From an uncultured Bergeyella sp. (GTDB lineage Bacteria; Bacteroidota; Bacteroidia; Flavobacteriales; Weeksellaceae), in the NCBI GenBank assembly GCA_916710115.1, contig CAKAOY010000067.1:1-6500 (forward strand): 6,500 nt of DNA, written 5' to 3'. Below are positions 1 to 6,141 of the stretch, piece by piece. The notes beneath the pieces are model-generated. The model worked only from the letters and a program-made list of their open reading frames with translations, did not search any database and had not been told where the DNA came from. Every line of letters begins with the position of its first letter. Position 1 is the first letter of the stretch. The position numbers and the translations under genes are program-made.

Positions 1-505
1 ACTCGCCAACAAGAATGGAATCCATACGGATGTGGTGAAAACTAATGCTAACTCTAATATGTATTCTCTAATAGGGGGATTGTCTGATGGTGGTAGAAGT
101 ATAATCACGAAATCTGTAGAGCAAACTTACAAGAGATTTGTTCATTTCGTAACAAAAAATAGAAACAAAACTTTTGAAGAAATCGATGCCATAGGTGGTG
201 GTAGAGTATGGTCTGGAACGAAAGCAAAAGAAATAGGATTGGTAGATGAACTGGGAAACCTCAACGATGCTATAAAATTCGCTGCACAAAAAGCGAAACT
301 AAAATCCTACGAAGTGGATTATTTCCCCGCAAGACGCTCTACCTTTGAGAAATTTTTTGGTTCTATGAATAATAAAAATATTACTACCCAAATCTTAAAA
401 TACAAACTTGGAGAGGACAACTACAATCTGTACGAAAAAATAGTTAATCCAAAAATAAAAGGTGGTATTCTTATGGAAACACCCTACAAAGTGAATATGC
501 AATAA
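1..505 (+). CDS. sppA: Signal peptide peptidase SppA (protease IV), C-terminal part; 5' end outside window
   Basis: The reading frame is open from base 2 through the TAA at 503-505, giving 167 visible residues. It begins LANKNGIHTDVVKTNANSN, so the GTG at base 32 is an internal valine codon and not the start. The stretch GGGRVWSGTKAKEIGLVDEL (about bases 194-253) is the hallmark of the C-terminal region of SppA and related S49 serine peptidases, where the GRVW(S/T)G..A...GLVDELG motif is strongly conserved. SppA is a membrane-anchored Ser/Lys-dyad peptidase that degrades signal peptides left in the membrane after release by signal peptidase. The catalytic Ser of the family should lie a few dozen residues upstream of this window, so the active site cannot be checked here. 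The C-terminal end looks intact. The gene converges on the ArsC-family gene and ends at a shared terminator hairpin. Confidence 0.93.
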   Translation, partial: LANKNGIHTDVVKTNANSNMYSLIGGLSDGGRSIITKSVEQTYKRFVHFVTKNRNKTFEEIDAIGGGRVWSGTKAKEIGLVDELGNLNDAIKFAAQKAKLKSYEVDYFPARRSTFEKFFGSMNNKNITTQILKYKLGEDNYNLYEKIVNPKIKGGILMETPYKVNMQ

Positions 506-510
506 ACACC

Positions 511-555
511 AAATAAGAAATACCAAAGATAATCTTTGGTATTTCTTATTTTTTT
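511..555. terminator. Bidirectional intrinsic terminator between convergent genes
   Basis: A perfect 19-bp inverted repeat has arms at 511-529 and 533-551 and a 3-base loop TAA. It starts 5 bases after the sppA stop codon and ends next to the stop codon of the opposite-strand ArsC-family gene (554-556). On the + strand the 3' arm runs into a T-tract (549-555), a good intrinsic terminator for sppA. On the minus strand the hairpin follows the ArsC-family stop, but the T-rich tail is weaker because the next bases read GGTGTTTATT. The stem is AT-rich at its base and has a central ACCAAAGA segment. Confidence 0.88.
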
Positions 556-898
556 ATTTCAAAAATTCTTCTATTTTATCCAAAGGGCGGATAATCATTG
601 CCTTATGTTCATCTTCCGCAATTGGCCGTTGTATTAAACTTGGATTTTCTGACAAGATTCTCAAATAATCTTCCTCCGAAAGATTATCAGCCGAAAATTT
701 CTCTTGGAACAGCAACTCGCTCTTTCTTGTAAGTTCCTCTGCTGAGAGATTTAATTTTTTTGAAATTTCTATTAATTTTTCTCTCGTAAGAGGAGTATTC
801 ATAAAATCCACGAACTCATAAGGTATTTTATTTTTCTCTAAATACTCTAAAAGGCACTTTGATTTTGAACAAAATGGATTATGATATATCTTTAACAT
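554..898 (-). CDS. arsC: ArsC/Spx-family thioredoxin-fold reductase (arsenate reductase-like)
   Basis: This 114-residue protein has the usual length of the family. It opens MLKIYHNPFCSKSKC, the HNPxC active-site loop of glutaredoxin-dependent ArsC, with the catalytic cysteine at C10. The three arginines that bind the oxyanion in E. coli ArsC appear to be kept: R58 (ELTRK), R91 (LIQRPI) and R104 (IIRPL). Together these support a functional ArsC fold over Spx, which uses a CxxC. A second cysteine at C15 (CX4C) could form a disulfide with C10; that is inference. Nothing nearby belongs to an ars operon: there is no ArsR, ArsB/Acr3 or ArsM. The real substrate could therefore be arsenate or a general thiol/disulfide partner. 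The gene is last in the minus-strand cluster, 48 bases after bioB, and no TAnnTTTG element was found in that gap, so it is probably transcribed from upstream. Confidence 0.87.
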   Translation of the reverse strand: MLKIYHNPFCSKSKCLLEYLEKNKIPYEFVDFMNTPLTREKLIEISKKLNLSAEELTRKSELLFQEKFSADNLSEEDYLRILSENPSLIQRPIAEDEHKAMIIRPLDKIEEFLK

Positions 899-946
899 TT
901 ATTTAAACGCTATTTAATGATTAACGAAAATTAGCTAGACTTTATA

Positions 947-2011
947 TTACTTTATTTTCGCTTTCTGTTTACTAGGTCTTGACCATTTTGGTTTCTCTCC
1001 AAGGGCTGGTATTTTGGAATCTACAGCCTCTACGGTGATTGGTTGAGGATGTTTTTCAAAAGGTTTTTGGACACGCATTCCCAATATTTCCAACATTTGA
1101 ATATCTTCCTTAATATCAGGGTTGGGAGTAGTTAATAGTTTGTCTCCCGCAAATATAGAGTTAGCTCCTGCAAAAAAACACAACGCCTGTCCCTCACGAG
1201 ACATATTCATACGCCCAGCTGAAAGCCTCACTTGGGACTGAGGCATCACTATTCGTGCAGTGGCTATCATTCTTATCATTTCCCAAATATCCACAGGTGG
1301 TAGTTCTTCAAGTGGAGTTCCCTCTATCGGCACCAAAGCATTGATAGGCACAGATTCGGGCTGAGGGTCAAGAGTAGATAGGGCAACGAGCATTTTGGCT
1401 CTATCTTCTAAAGCTTCTCCCATACCGATAATACCTCCGCTACACACGGTAATATTAGTTTTTCTAACATTCTCAATAGTTTTAATGCGGTCTTCATAAC
1501 TACGCGTAGTTACAATTTCTTGGTAATAATCCTCTGAGGTATCCAAATTATGATTATATGCATACAACCCTGCCTCCGATAGGCGTTTCGCTTGATTTTC
1601 AGTGAGCATCCCTAATGTACAGCACACCTCCATATCTAACTTGTTAATGGTTCTGACCATTTCCAAAACTTGCTCGAACTCGGGGCCGTCTTTCACATTA
1701 CGCCAAGCAGCTCCCATACATACACGAGAACTTCCAGAGGCCTTGGCACGCAATGCTTGAGCTTTTACTTGGGAAACACTCATCATAGGTTCTATTTCCA
1801 CTTCTGTATGATATCTCGCGGATTGCGAGCAATAGCAACAATCCTCGGCACAACCACCCGTTTTCACTGAAAGTAAGGTAGATACCTGTACCGTATTTGG
1901 ATCGTGATACTGGCGATGGATAGTTGCAGCCTCATAGAGTAGTTCCATCAGTGGTTTTTTGTAGATTGTCATTATCTCTTCTGATGTCCAATTATGGCGT
2001 ATTTCATTCAT
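947..2011 (-). CDS. bioB: Biotin synthase (radical SAM)
   Basis: BioB inserts sulfur into dethiobiotin, the last step of biotin synthesis, in the cytoplasm. The 354-residue protein is full length for the family. The radical-SAM cluster motif is C54-AED-C58-CY-C61, holding the [4Fe-4S] cluster. The ligands of the sacrificial [2Fe-2S] cluster are all present by motif comparison with E. coli BioB: C98 in VCMGAAW, C130 in VCCTLGML, C190 in VCSGGIIG and R262 in VRLSAGR. Other family signatures are YNHNLDTS (152-159) and the ALCFFAGANSIF stretch. The C-terminus ends in a basic lysine-rich tail. The start codon lies 5 bases after the kinase stop, which fixes the start and indicates co-transcription. 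There is no Shine-Dalgarno sequence, as is usual in this phylum. No other bio gene is in the window, so bioB is separated from the rest of the pathway on at least these flanks. Confidence 0.97.
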   Translation of the reverse strand: MNEIRHNWTSEEIMTIYKKPLMELLYEAATIHRQYHDPNTVQVSTLLSVKTGGCAEDCCYCSQSARYHTEVEIEPMMSVSQVKAQALRAKASGSSRVCMGAAWRNVKDGPEFEQVLEMVRTINKLDMEVCCTLGMLTENQAKRLSEAGLYAYNHNLDTSEDYYQEIVTTRSYEDRIKTIENVRKTNITVCSGGIIGMGEALEDRAKMLVALSTLDPQPESVPINALVPIEGTPLEELPPVDIWEMIRMIATARIVMPQSQVRLSAGRMNMSREGQALCFFAGANSIFAGDKLLTTPNPDIKEDIQMLEILGMRVQKPFEKHPQPITVEAVDSKIPALGEKPKWSRPSKQKAKIK

Positions 2012-2016
2012 AACTA

Positions 2017-2628
2017 TTAATTGTTTTTTATTATTTTATCTATTTCATTAATAATAAACTGAAAATCATTAGGATTTTCCACAAAATCTAATTTTCCCAT
2101 TTCGAGGATTAATAGATTCCCATCACTGTAATTGGATATCCATTTTTCGTATTTATCATTCAGTTTTGATAGATAATCTCTACTGATTGATGATTCGTAA
2201 TCTCTTCCTCTTTTATTAATCTTTTTTATAAGTGTAGATACATCGGATTTGAGGTAAATCAACAAATCAGGAGGTGAGACAAAATTAATCATTAAATTAA
2301 AAACAGAAGAATAATTTTGGTAATCTCTGTTGGATAGCAGTCCCATATCCTTCAAATTTTCGGCAAATATATAAGCATCCTCATAGATTGTTCTATCTTG
2401 GATAATGTCTTGCCCACTCTCGCGAATTTCTTTCACTTGTCTAAAACGGCTTCCTAAAAAATAGATTTGCAAAGCAAAACTCCACTGGGACATATCCTTG
2501 TAGAAATCCTCCAAATAGGGGTTGTGTTCTACATCTTCATATTGAGTTTTCCAACCATAGTGTTTCGCCAGCATATCTGTTAGAGTTGTTTTTCCGGCAC
2601 CTATATTTCCTGTAATTGCTATATGCAT
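2017..2628 (-). CDS. Deoxynucleoside kinase (dCK/dGK family)
   Basis: This 203-residue cytoplasmic kinase phosphorylates deoxynucleosides to their 5'-monophosphates with a nucleoside triphosphate, for salvage. The P-loop is GNIGAGKT at residues 7-14. The substrate-site segment around residues 31-43 (EDVEHNPYLEDFY) is typical of the family, as is QWSFALQIYFLGSRF (48-62). The family (D/E)R(S/T) motif is D78-R79-T80, followed by IYED. An arginine-rich lid, KRGRDYE, sits at 139-145. These features separate it from thymidylate kinase and from the zinc-finger thymidine kinases. The preferred base (dA, dG or dC) cannot be told from sequence inspection; bacterial members are often annotated as deoxyadenosine or deoxyguanosine kinase. 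The gene lies 12 bases after the cyclotransferase stop and 5 bases before bioB, so it is the second gene of the cluster. Confidence 0.92.
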   Translation of the reverse strand: MHIAITGNIGAGKTTLTDMLAKHYGWKTQYEDVEHNPYLEDFYKDMSQWSFALQIYFLGSRFRQVKEIRESGQDIIQDRTIYEDAYIFAENLKDMGLLSNRDYQNYSSVFNLMINFVSPPDLLIYLKSDVSTLIKKINKRGRDYESSISRDYLSKLNDKYEKWISNYSDGNLLILEMGKLDFVENPNDFQFIINEIDKIIKNN

Positions 2629-2640
2629 TATATTCTTTTT

Positions 2641-3669
2641 TTATTTTTCAGTAATCTCTATTTCGTAGATTTTATCCCAAGTTTTACCCGTTACGAGTAG
2701 ATTATTTCCTTTAATGGCAATTCCATTGAGTACATCATCGGATCCTTTAGTATGCTTTTTCACAATTTCCGATAGGTCTATTTTTCCTACGGATTCACCA
2801 GTTTTGGGATTAATTTTTATAATATATGGTGTTTGCCAAACATTTGCATAAATAAATCCGTTGTAATACTCCAACTCATTCAAATCATCATATGTAGAAT
2901 TTGTATTTGCCACACCAATCTGTCTCACAATTGTAGATGGGTCCTTAGGGTTAATGAAATAAATATTTTTCGTTCCATCAGAGAAAATCATATCTTTGCC
3001 ATCATAAGTCAGTCCCCACCCCTCACCAATACTATTAGGATAGGCATATTCTCCCAGAGGTTTTAAGGTTGCTTTGTCATAGATAAAGCCTTTCTTATGT
3101 TGCCAAGTAAGTTGGTATAATTTATCACCAACCAAAGTTGCTCCTTCTCCAAAGTATTCGTCTTCTAGATGTGTGGTAGCGATAGGTTCCGTAGTTCCCA
3201 AATTATACTTCAAGACCCTCGACTCTCCTGTCTGTCCATCAGACTCGTAGATAGTATTCCCATCCAACTGAAATCCCTGTGTAAAACCATTAGGATTATG
3301 TGGATATTCTGCTACAATTTTATAAGAAATAGATTTCTCGGGAGTTTTTGCATATACATTAATATTAGCATCTTGTGTAAGCACTTTACCGCTCTTGGTC
3401 GTTATCTCAAAGGTTACATTATTATCCCCAAGACTAAAATACTCGGGAGAAATCTCTAGCTTGTCCAACTTCTTCTCACCGAAGCTAATACTAATATGCT
3501 CTACTCTCTCCAAAACCTCCGAAGGAAGCTGGATTTTATCCCCAAAATGATAACCCTTCTCCTCCTGAGATAAGTTATATTCATTTAATGTATCTAATAC
3601 CTTTTGGTCCGAATTACAAGATATTAAAAAACTCAAACCTAATAATAAGACAAGTATGCTCTTCTTCAT
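2641..3669 (-). CDS. Lipoprotein glutaminyl-peptide cyclotransferase (glutamine cyclotransferase family)
   Basis: The family converts N-terminal glutamine of peptides to pyroglutamate and folds as a beta-propeller like papaya QC. Residues 1-17 form a lipoprotein signal peptide with lipobox LISC, making C18 the lipidated residue; the mature protein should be anchored in the envelope. Residues of about 40-108 look like a beta-rich Ig-like domain that is not part of the plant enzyme. The propeller starts at about residue 114. Signatures are GFTQGF (128-133), YESDGQTGES (141-150, with E142), YFGEGATL, LNELEYYNGFIYANVW (263-278, with N264) and the C-terminal LNGIAIKGNNLLVTGKTW (314-331, with K329). 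E142, N264 and K329 are my proposed equivalents of the papaya catalytic Glu, Asn and Lys, by motif context only. The gene is first in the four-gene minus-strand cluster and has its own promoter-like element just upstream. Confidence 0.9.
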   Translation of the reverse strand: MKKSILVLLLGLSFLISCNSDQKVLDTLNEYNLSQEEKGYHFGDKIQLPSEVLERVEHISISFGEKKLDKLEISPEYFSLGDNNVTFEITTKSGKVLTQDANINVYAKTPEKSISYKIVAEYPHNPNGFTQGFQLDGNTIYESDGQTGESRVLKYNLGTTEPIATTHLEDEYFGEGATLVGDKLYQLTWQHKKGFIYDKATLKPLGEYAYPNSIGEGWGLTYDGKDMIFSDGTKNIYFINPKDPSTIVRQIGVANTNSTYDDLNELEYYNGFIYANVWQTPYIIKINPKTGESVGKIDLSEIVKKHTKGSDDVLNGIAIKGNNLLVTGKTWDKIYEIEITEK

Positions 3670-3682
3670 TCCAATTTTTTTT

Positions 3683-3717
3683 CAAAATTACTTATTTTTT
3701 TTATATTAAATGTCCAA
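3683..3717 (-). promoter_or_regulatory. Putative flavobacterial promoter of the minus-strand operon
   Basis: Read on the minus strand, bases 3690-3683 are TAATTTTG, an exact match to the Bacteroidota -7 element TAnnTTTG. A TTG (complement of CAA at 3715-3717) lies 24 bases upstream; the usual spacing is about 19-21, so the -33 match is weak. The -7 element ends 13 bases before the start codon, so the leader would be only a few bases long. No other TAnnTTTG was seen in the gaps of the cluster. Confidence 0.5.
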
Positions 3718-3733
3718 TAAAATCATTTTTTAT

Positions 3734-3741
3734 TACATTTG
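3734..3741 (+). promoter_or_regulatory. Putative -7 promoter element of dcp
   Basis: TACATTTG matches the Bacteroidota -7 consensus TAnnTTTG and ends 17 bases before the dcp ATG at 3759. I see no clear TTTG at the expected -33 spacing. The region upstream is a run of A/T. The leader would be about 10 bases and without a Shine-Dalgarno sequence. Confidence 0.5.
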
Positions 3742-3758
3742 TATATATTTTTTAGCAT

Positions 3759-5888
3759 ATGAAACGAATAATATCCACTATTTTGGTAGCTGTTTTATTC
3801 TCTAACAATAATTTTACAGCTCAACAAATAAATAAAAAAAACACCATTCTACCAATGAATACAAGTAATCCTCTTCTGAGAAAAAGTAACCTACAATTCC
3901 AAGCACCTGAGTTTGATAAAATAAAAAATGAACACTTCAAACCAGCATTTGATTTGGGACTCAAGGAACATAATGACGAGATTTTGGCCATCGCCAACAA
4001 TCCTGCAAAACCAACTTTTGAGAATACCATACTCGCATTAGAAAAATCTGGTGAGCTACTTAAAAGGGCTCGCCTAATATTCGGGAATCTCACAAGTGCC
4101 AATACCAATCCCTCACTACAAGCCTTAGACCAAGAATATTCTGCAATATTTGCAGGACATAATGACAAAATATATCTCAATGAAAAACTTTACAAAAGAG
4201 TAAAGGCCGTAAATGATAAAAATCTTGACTCCGAGAGTAAAAGACTCTTGGCTCTCTACATTCAAAATTTTGAACTGGCGGGAGCAGGACTTTCAGCTTC
4301 GAAAAAAGAAGAACTCAAACAAATCAACCAAAAACTGGCAACCTTAGAGTCTCAATTTGAAATGAAACTCTTAGAAGCCAGAAAAAACGGCGGACTTCTC
4401 GTAGATACCGCTGAGGAATTAGATGGACTCTCTCTAGACCAAATCGAAAAGGCAAAAAAAGATGCTGAGCAAATAGGCAATAGCGGAAAATATCTCCTAC
4501 AAATCACCAACACTACTCAGCAACCATACCTCGCTGTTCTCAAAAATCGTAAAACACGAGAAAAACTATTCAATGCATCTTGGACTCGTGCCGAAAAAGG
4601 GGACTCTGCAGACACCCAAAACTTGGTAAAAGAAATTGCCAACCTAAGGCTAAAAAAAGCTCAACTACTTGGCAAAAAATCTTTCGCCGAATGGAAATTA
4701 CAAGACCAAATGGCTCAAACGCCAGCCAATGCAATGGACTTAATGCATAAAATCGCTACGCTAGCCATAGAAGGAGCAAAAAAAGAAAAAACTGAAATAC
4801 AGAAACTTATCAACTCCCAAAACGAAAATTTTGAAGTACAACCTTGGGATTGGGATTTCTATGCCGAGCAAGTCCGAAAAGAAAAATTTAACCTTAACGA
4901 AAATGAAATAAAACCCTATTTCGATGCCTTCGTAGTACTTGAAAAAGGAGTATTCTATGCCGCGAATAAATTCTATGGAATTACCTTCAAAAAAAGAACC
5001 GATCTACCTACATATCACCCCGATGTAATCGTCTATGAAATATTTGATACCGATGGAAAATCCTTAGCACTCTGCTATTTTGATTTTTGGACAAGAGACT
5101 CCAAACGAGGCGGTGCTTGGATGAATAATTTCGTAGAACAATCTTCCCTTTTCGGCACTAAACCTGTGATTACAACATGTTTTAACTACATTAAACCCGA
5201 AGAAGGGAAACCTGCTCTTATTAATTTTGATGAGGTAGAAACCATTTTCCACGAATTCGGACACGCCCTACACGGAATTTTTGCCAATCAAAAATATGCA
5301 AGTCTTTCAGGTACTAATGTCCCACGCGATTTTGTGGAATTTCCATCACAATTCAATGAACATTTTGCGTTAGAACCCGAAATATTGAAAAATTATGCTA
5401 TTCACTACGAAACAAAACAGTCTATCCCCCAATCATTAGTAGAAAAAATCAAAAAAACCTCTACATTTAATCAGGGATACGCTACCACAGAACTTGTATC
5501 TTCGGCTATCTTGGATATGATGTGGCACTCTATAGAGAAAACATCGACTATAAAATCAGTATTAGATTTTGAAAAACAAGCACTTACTAAAAATGGATTC
5601 ATACTAAACGCCGTACCTCCAAGATATCACACACCTTATTTTGCCCATATCTGGGGTGGTGGCTACTCCGCAGGATATTACGCCTACCTCTGGTCTGAAA
5701 CAATGGATGTAGATGCTTGGGATTATTTTAAAAATAATGGTGGATTCACCCGTGAAAATGGTGATAAATACCGAAAATATATTCTATCAGTAGGAAACTC
5801 TGTAGATTTGAATAAATCTTACATACAACTAACAGGACGCAAACCAAGTGTAAATGCCCTCTTAGAAATGAAAGGTTTAAAAAAATAA
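3759..5888 (+). CDS. dcp: Peptidyl-dipeptidase Dcp, M3 zinc metallopeptidase, predicted exported
   Basis: M3 peptidases of the Dcp type remove dipeptides from the C-terminus of peptides. The 709-residue protein is slightly longer than E. coli Dcp (about 680), the difference being an N-terminal extension. The zinc site is HEFGH at residues 498-502 (H498, H502, catalytic E499), with E527 in PRDFVEFPSQ as the third ligand, at the spacing known for the family. The C-terminal substrate loop IWGGGYSAGYYAYLWSE is intact. Residues 1-21 look like a signal peptide: MKR, then a hydrophobic core ISTILVAVLF, then a possible cleavage site FTA-QQ. The part homologous to cytosolic Dcp begins at about M33 (MNTSNPLLRKSNL; ATG at 3855). 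I chose the 3759 start because the signal peptide is plausible and a -7 element lies just upstream. A cytosolic form from M33 cannot be ruled out. The gene stands alone between the divergent operon and its own terminator. Confidence 0.95.
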   Translation: MKRIISTILVAVLFSNNNFTAQQINKKNTILPMNTSNPLLRKSNLQFQAPEFDKIKNEHFKPAFDLGLKEHNDEILAIANNPAKPTFENTILALEKSGELLKRARLIFGNLTSANTNPSLQALDQEYSAIFAGHNDKIYLNEKLYKRVKAVNDKNLDSESKRLLALYIQNFELAGAGLSASKKEELKQINQKLATLESQFEMKLLEARKNGGLLVDTAEELDGLSLDQIEKAKKDAEQIGNSGKYLLQITNTTQQPYLAVLKNRKTREKLFNASWTRAEKGDSADTQNLVKEIANLRLKKAQLLGKKSFAEWKLQDQMAQTPANAMDLMHKIATLAIEGAKKEKTEIQKLINSQNENFEVQPWDWDFYAEQVRKEKFNLNENEIKPYFDAFVVLEKGVFYAANKFYGITFKKRTDLPTYHPDVIVYEIFDTDGKSLALCYFDFWTRDSKRGGAWMNNFVEQSSLFGTKPVITTCFNYIKPEEGKPALINFDEVETIFHEFGHALHGIFANQKYASLSGTNVPRDFVEFPSQFNEHFALEPEILKNYAIHYETKQSIPQSLVEKIKKTSTFNQGYATTELVSSAILDMMWHSIEKTSTIKSVLDFEKQALTKNGFILNAVPPRYHTPYFAHIWGGGYSAGYYAYLWSETMDVDAWDYFKNNGGFTRENGDKYRKYILSVGNSVDLNKSYIQLTGRKPSVNALLEMKGLKK

Positions 5889-5929
5889 AACTTACTCATC
5901 TAACTGAAAATAAAAAACTTACACTAACA

Positions 5930-5971
5930 TTAATAAAAAAATCTAAGGACATCCTTAGATTTTTTTATTAA
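5930..5971 (+). terminator. Intrinsic terminator of dcp
   Basis: A perfect 20-bp inverted repeat has arms at 5930-5949 and 5952-5971, with the apex at ACAT. It lies 41 bases after the dcp stop codon. The core is ATCTAAGGA/TCCTTAGAT, and the 3' arm contains a run of seven T. It separates dcp from the tRNA-Cys promoter, whose TTG begins six bases after the stem. Confidence 0.88.
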
Positions 5972-5976
5972 AAATT

Positions 5977-6006
5977 TTGTACAATTAAAAAAAAATACTA
6001 CCTTTG
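5977..6006 (+). promoter_or_regulatory. Promoter of tRNA-Cys, Bacteroidota type
   Basis: TTG (5977-5979, within TTTTG) is separated by 19 bases from TACCTTTG (5999-6006). Both elements and the spacing fit the Bacteroidota housekeeping sigma consensus (TTG at -33, TAnnTTTG at -7). The predicted transcription start near 6012-6014 gives a short 5' leader before the mature tRNA at 6021. Confidence 0.85.
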
Positions 6007-6020
6007 CATAAAGATGATAG

Positions 6021-6091
6021 GGTACTTTGGCCGAGAGGCTAGGCAGTGGTCTGCAACACCATCTACGGCGGTTCGAATCCGCCAGGTACCT
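6021..6091 (+). tRNA. trnC: tRNA-Cys (anticodon GCA)
   Basis: All arms fold. The acceptor stem is 6021-6027 with 6084-6090 (7 bp, one G-U). The D stem is GCC (6030-6032) with GGC (6042-6044). The anticodon stem is 6046-6050 with 6058-6062, and its loop CTGCAAC has GCA at 6053-6055. The variable loop is 4 bases (6063-6066). The T stem is 6067-6071 with 6079-6083, all Watson-Crick, with loop TTCGAAT. The discriminator base at 6091 is U, the known identity element of tRNA-Cys. The CCA end is not encoded (the next bases are CAG), so it must be added by CCA-adding enzyme. The gene reads UGC/UGU cysteine codons. Confidence 0.97.
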
Positions 6092-6098
6092 CAGCTAG

Positions 6099-6129
6099 AA
6101 CTCTAACCTTATCCGTTAGAGTTTTTTTT
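6099..6129 (+). terminator. Hairpin plus T-tract after tRNA-Cys
   Basis: A 9-bp stem AACTCTAAC/GTTAGAGTT (6099-6107 with 6115-6123) closes a 7-base loop and is followed by eight T (6122-6129). It begins 8 bases after the tRNA and has the form of an intrinsic terminator. It ends only 12 bases before the ATG of the next gene, so some read-through may be needed to express that gene. Confidence 0.82.
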
Positions 6130-6141
6130 ATTTTTAATACA

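Noticed and set aside
32..34. GTG at base 32 as the start of a small separate protein
   Set aside because: The frame stays open to the left edge and encodes SppA-like sequence there, so the codon is internal.
554..898. Part of an arsenic-resistance island
   Set aside because: No arsR, arsB, acr3 or arsM gene is present, and the neighbours are housekeeping genes.
5064..5264. Short open frames opposite or overlapping bioB, the cyclotransferase gene and dcp
   Set aside because: They lie in shadow frames of strongly conserved genes, have no family features and no promoter or spacing that would support them.
6021..6091. tRNA gene as an integration site for a mobile element
   Set aside because: No integrase, no repeated copy of the tRNA 3' end and no other mobile-element gene is visible in the window.
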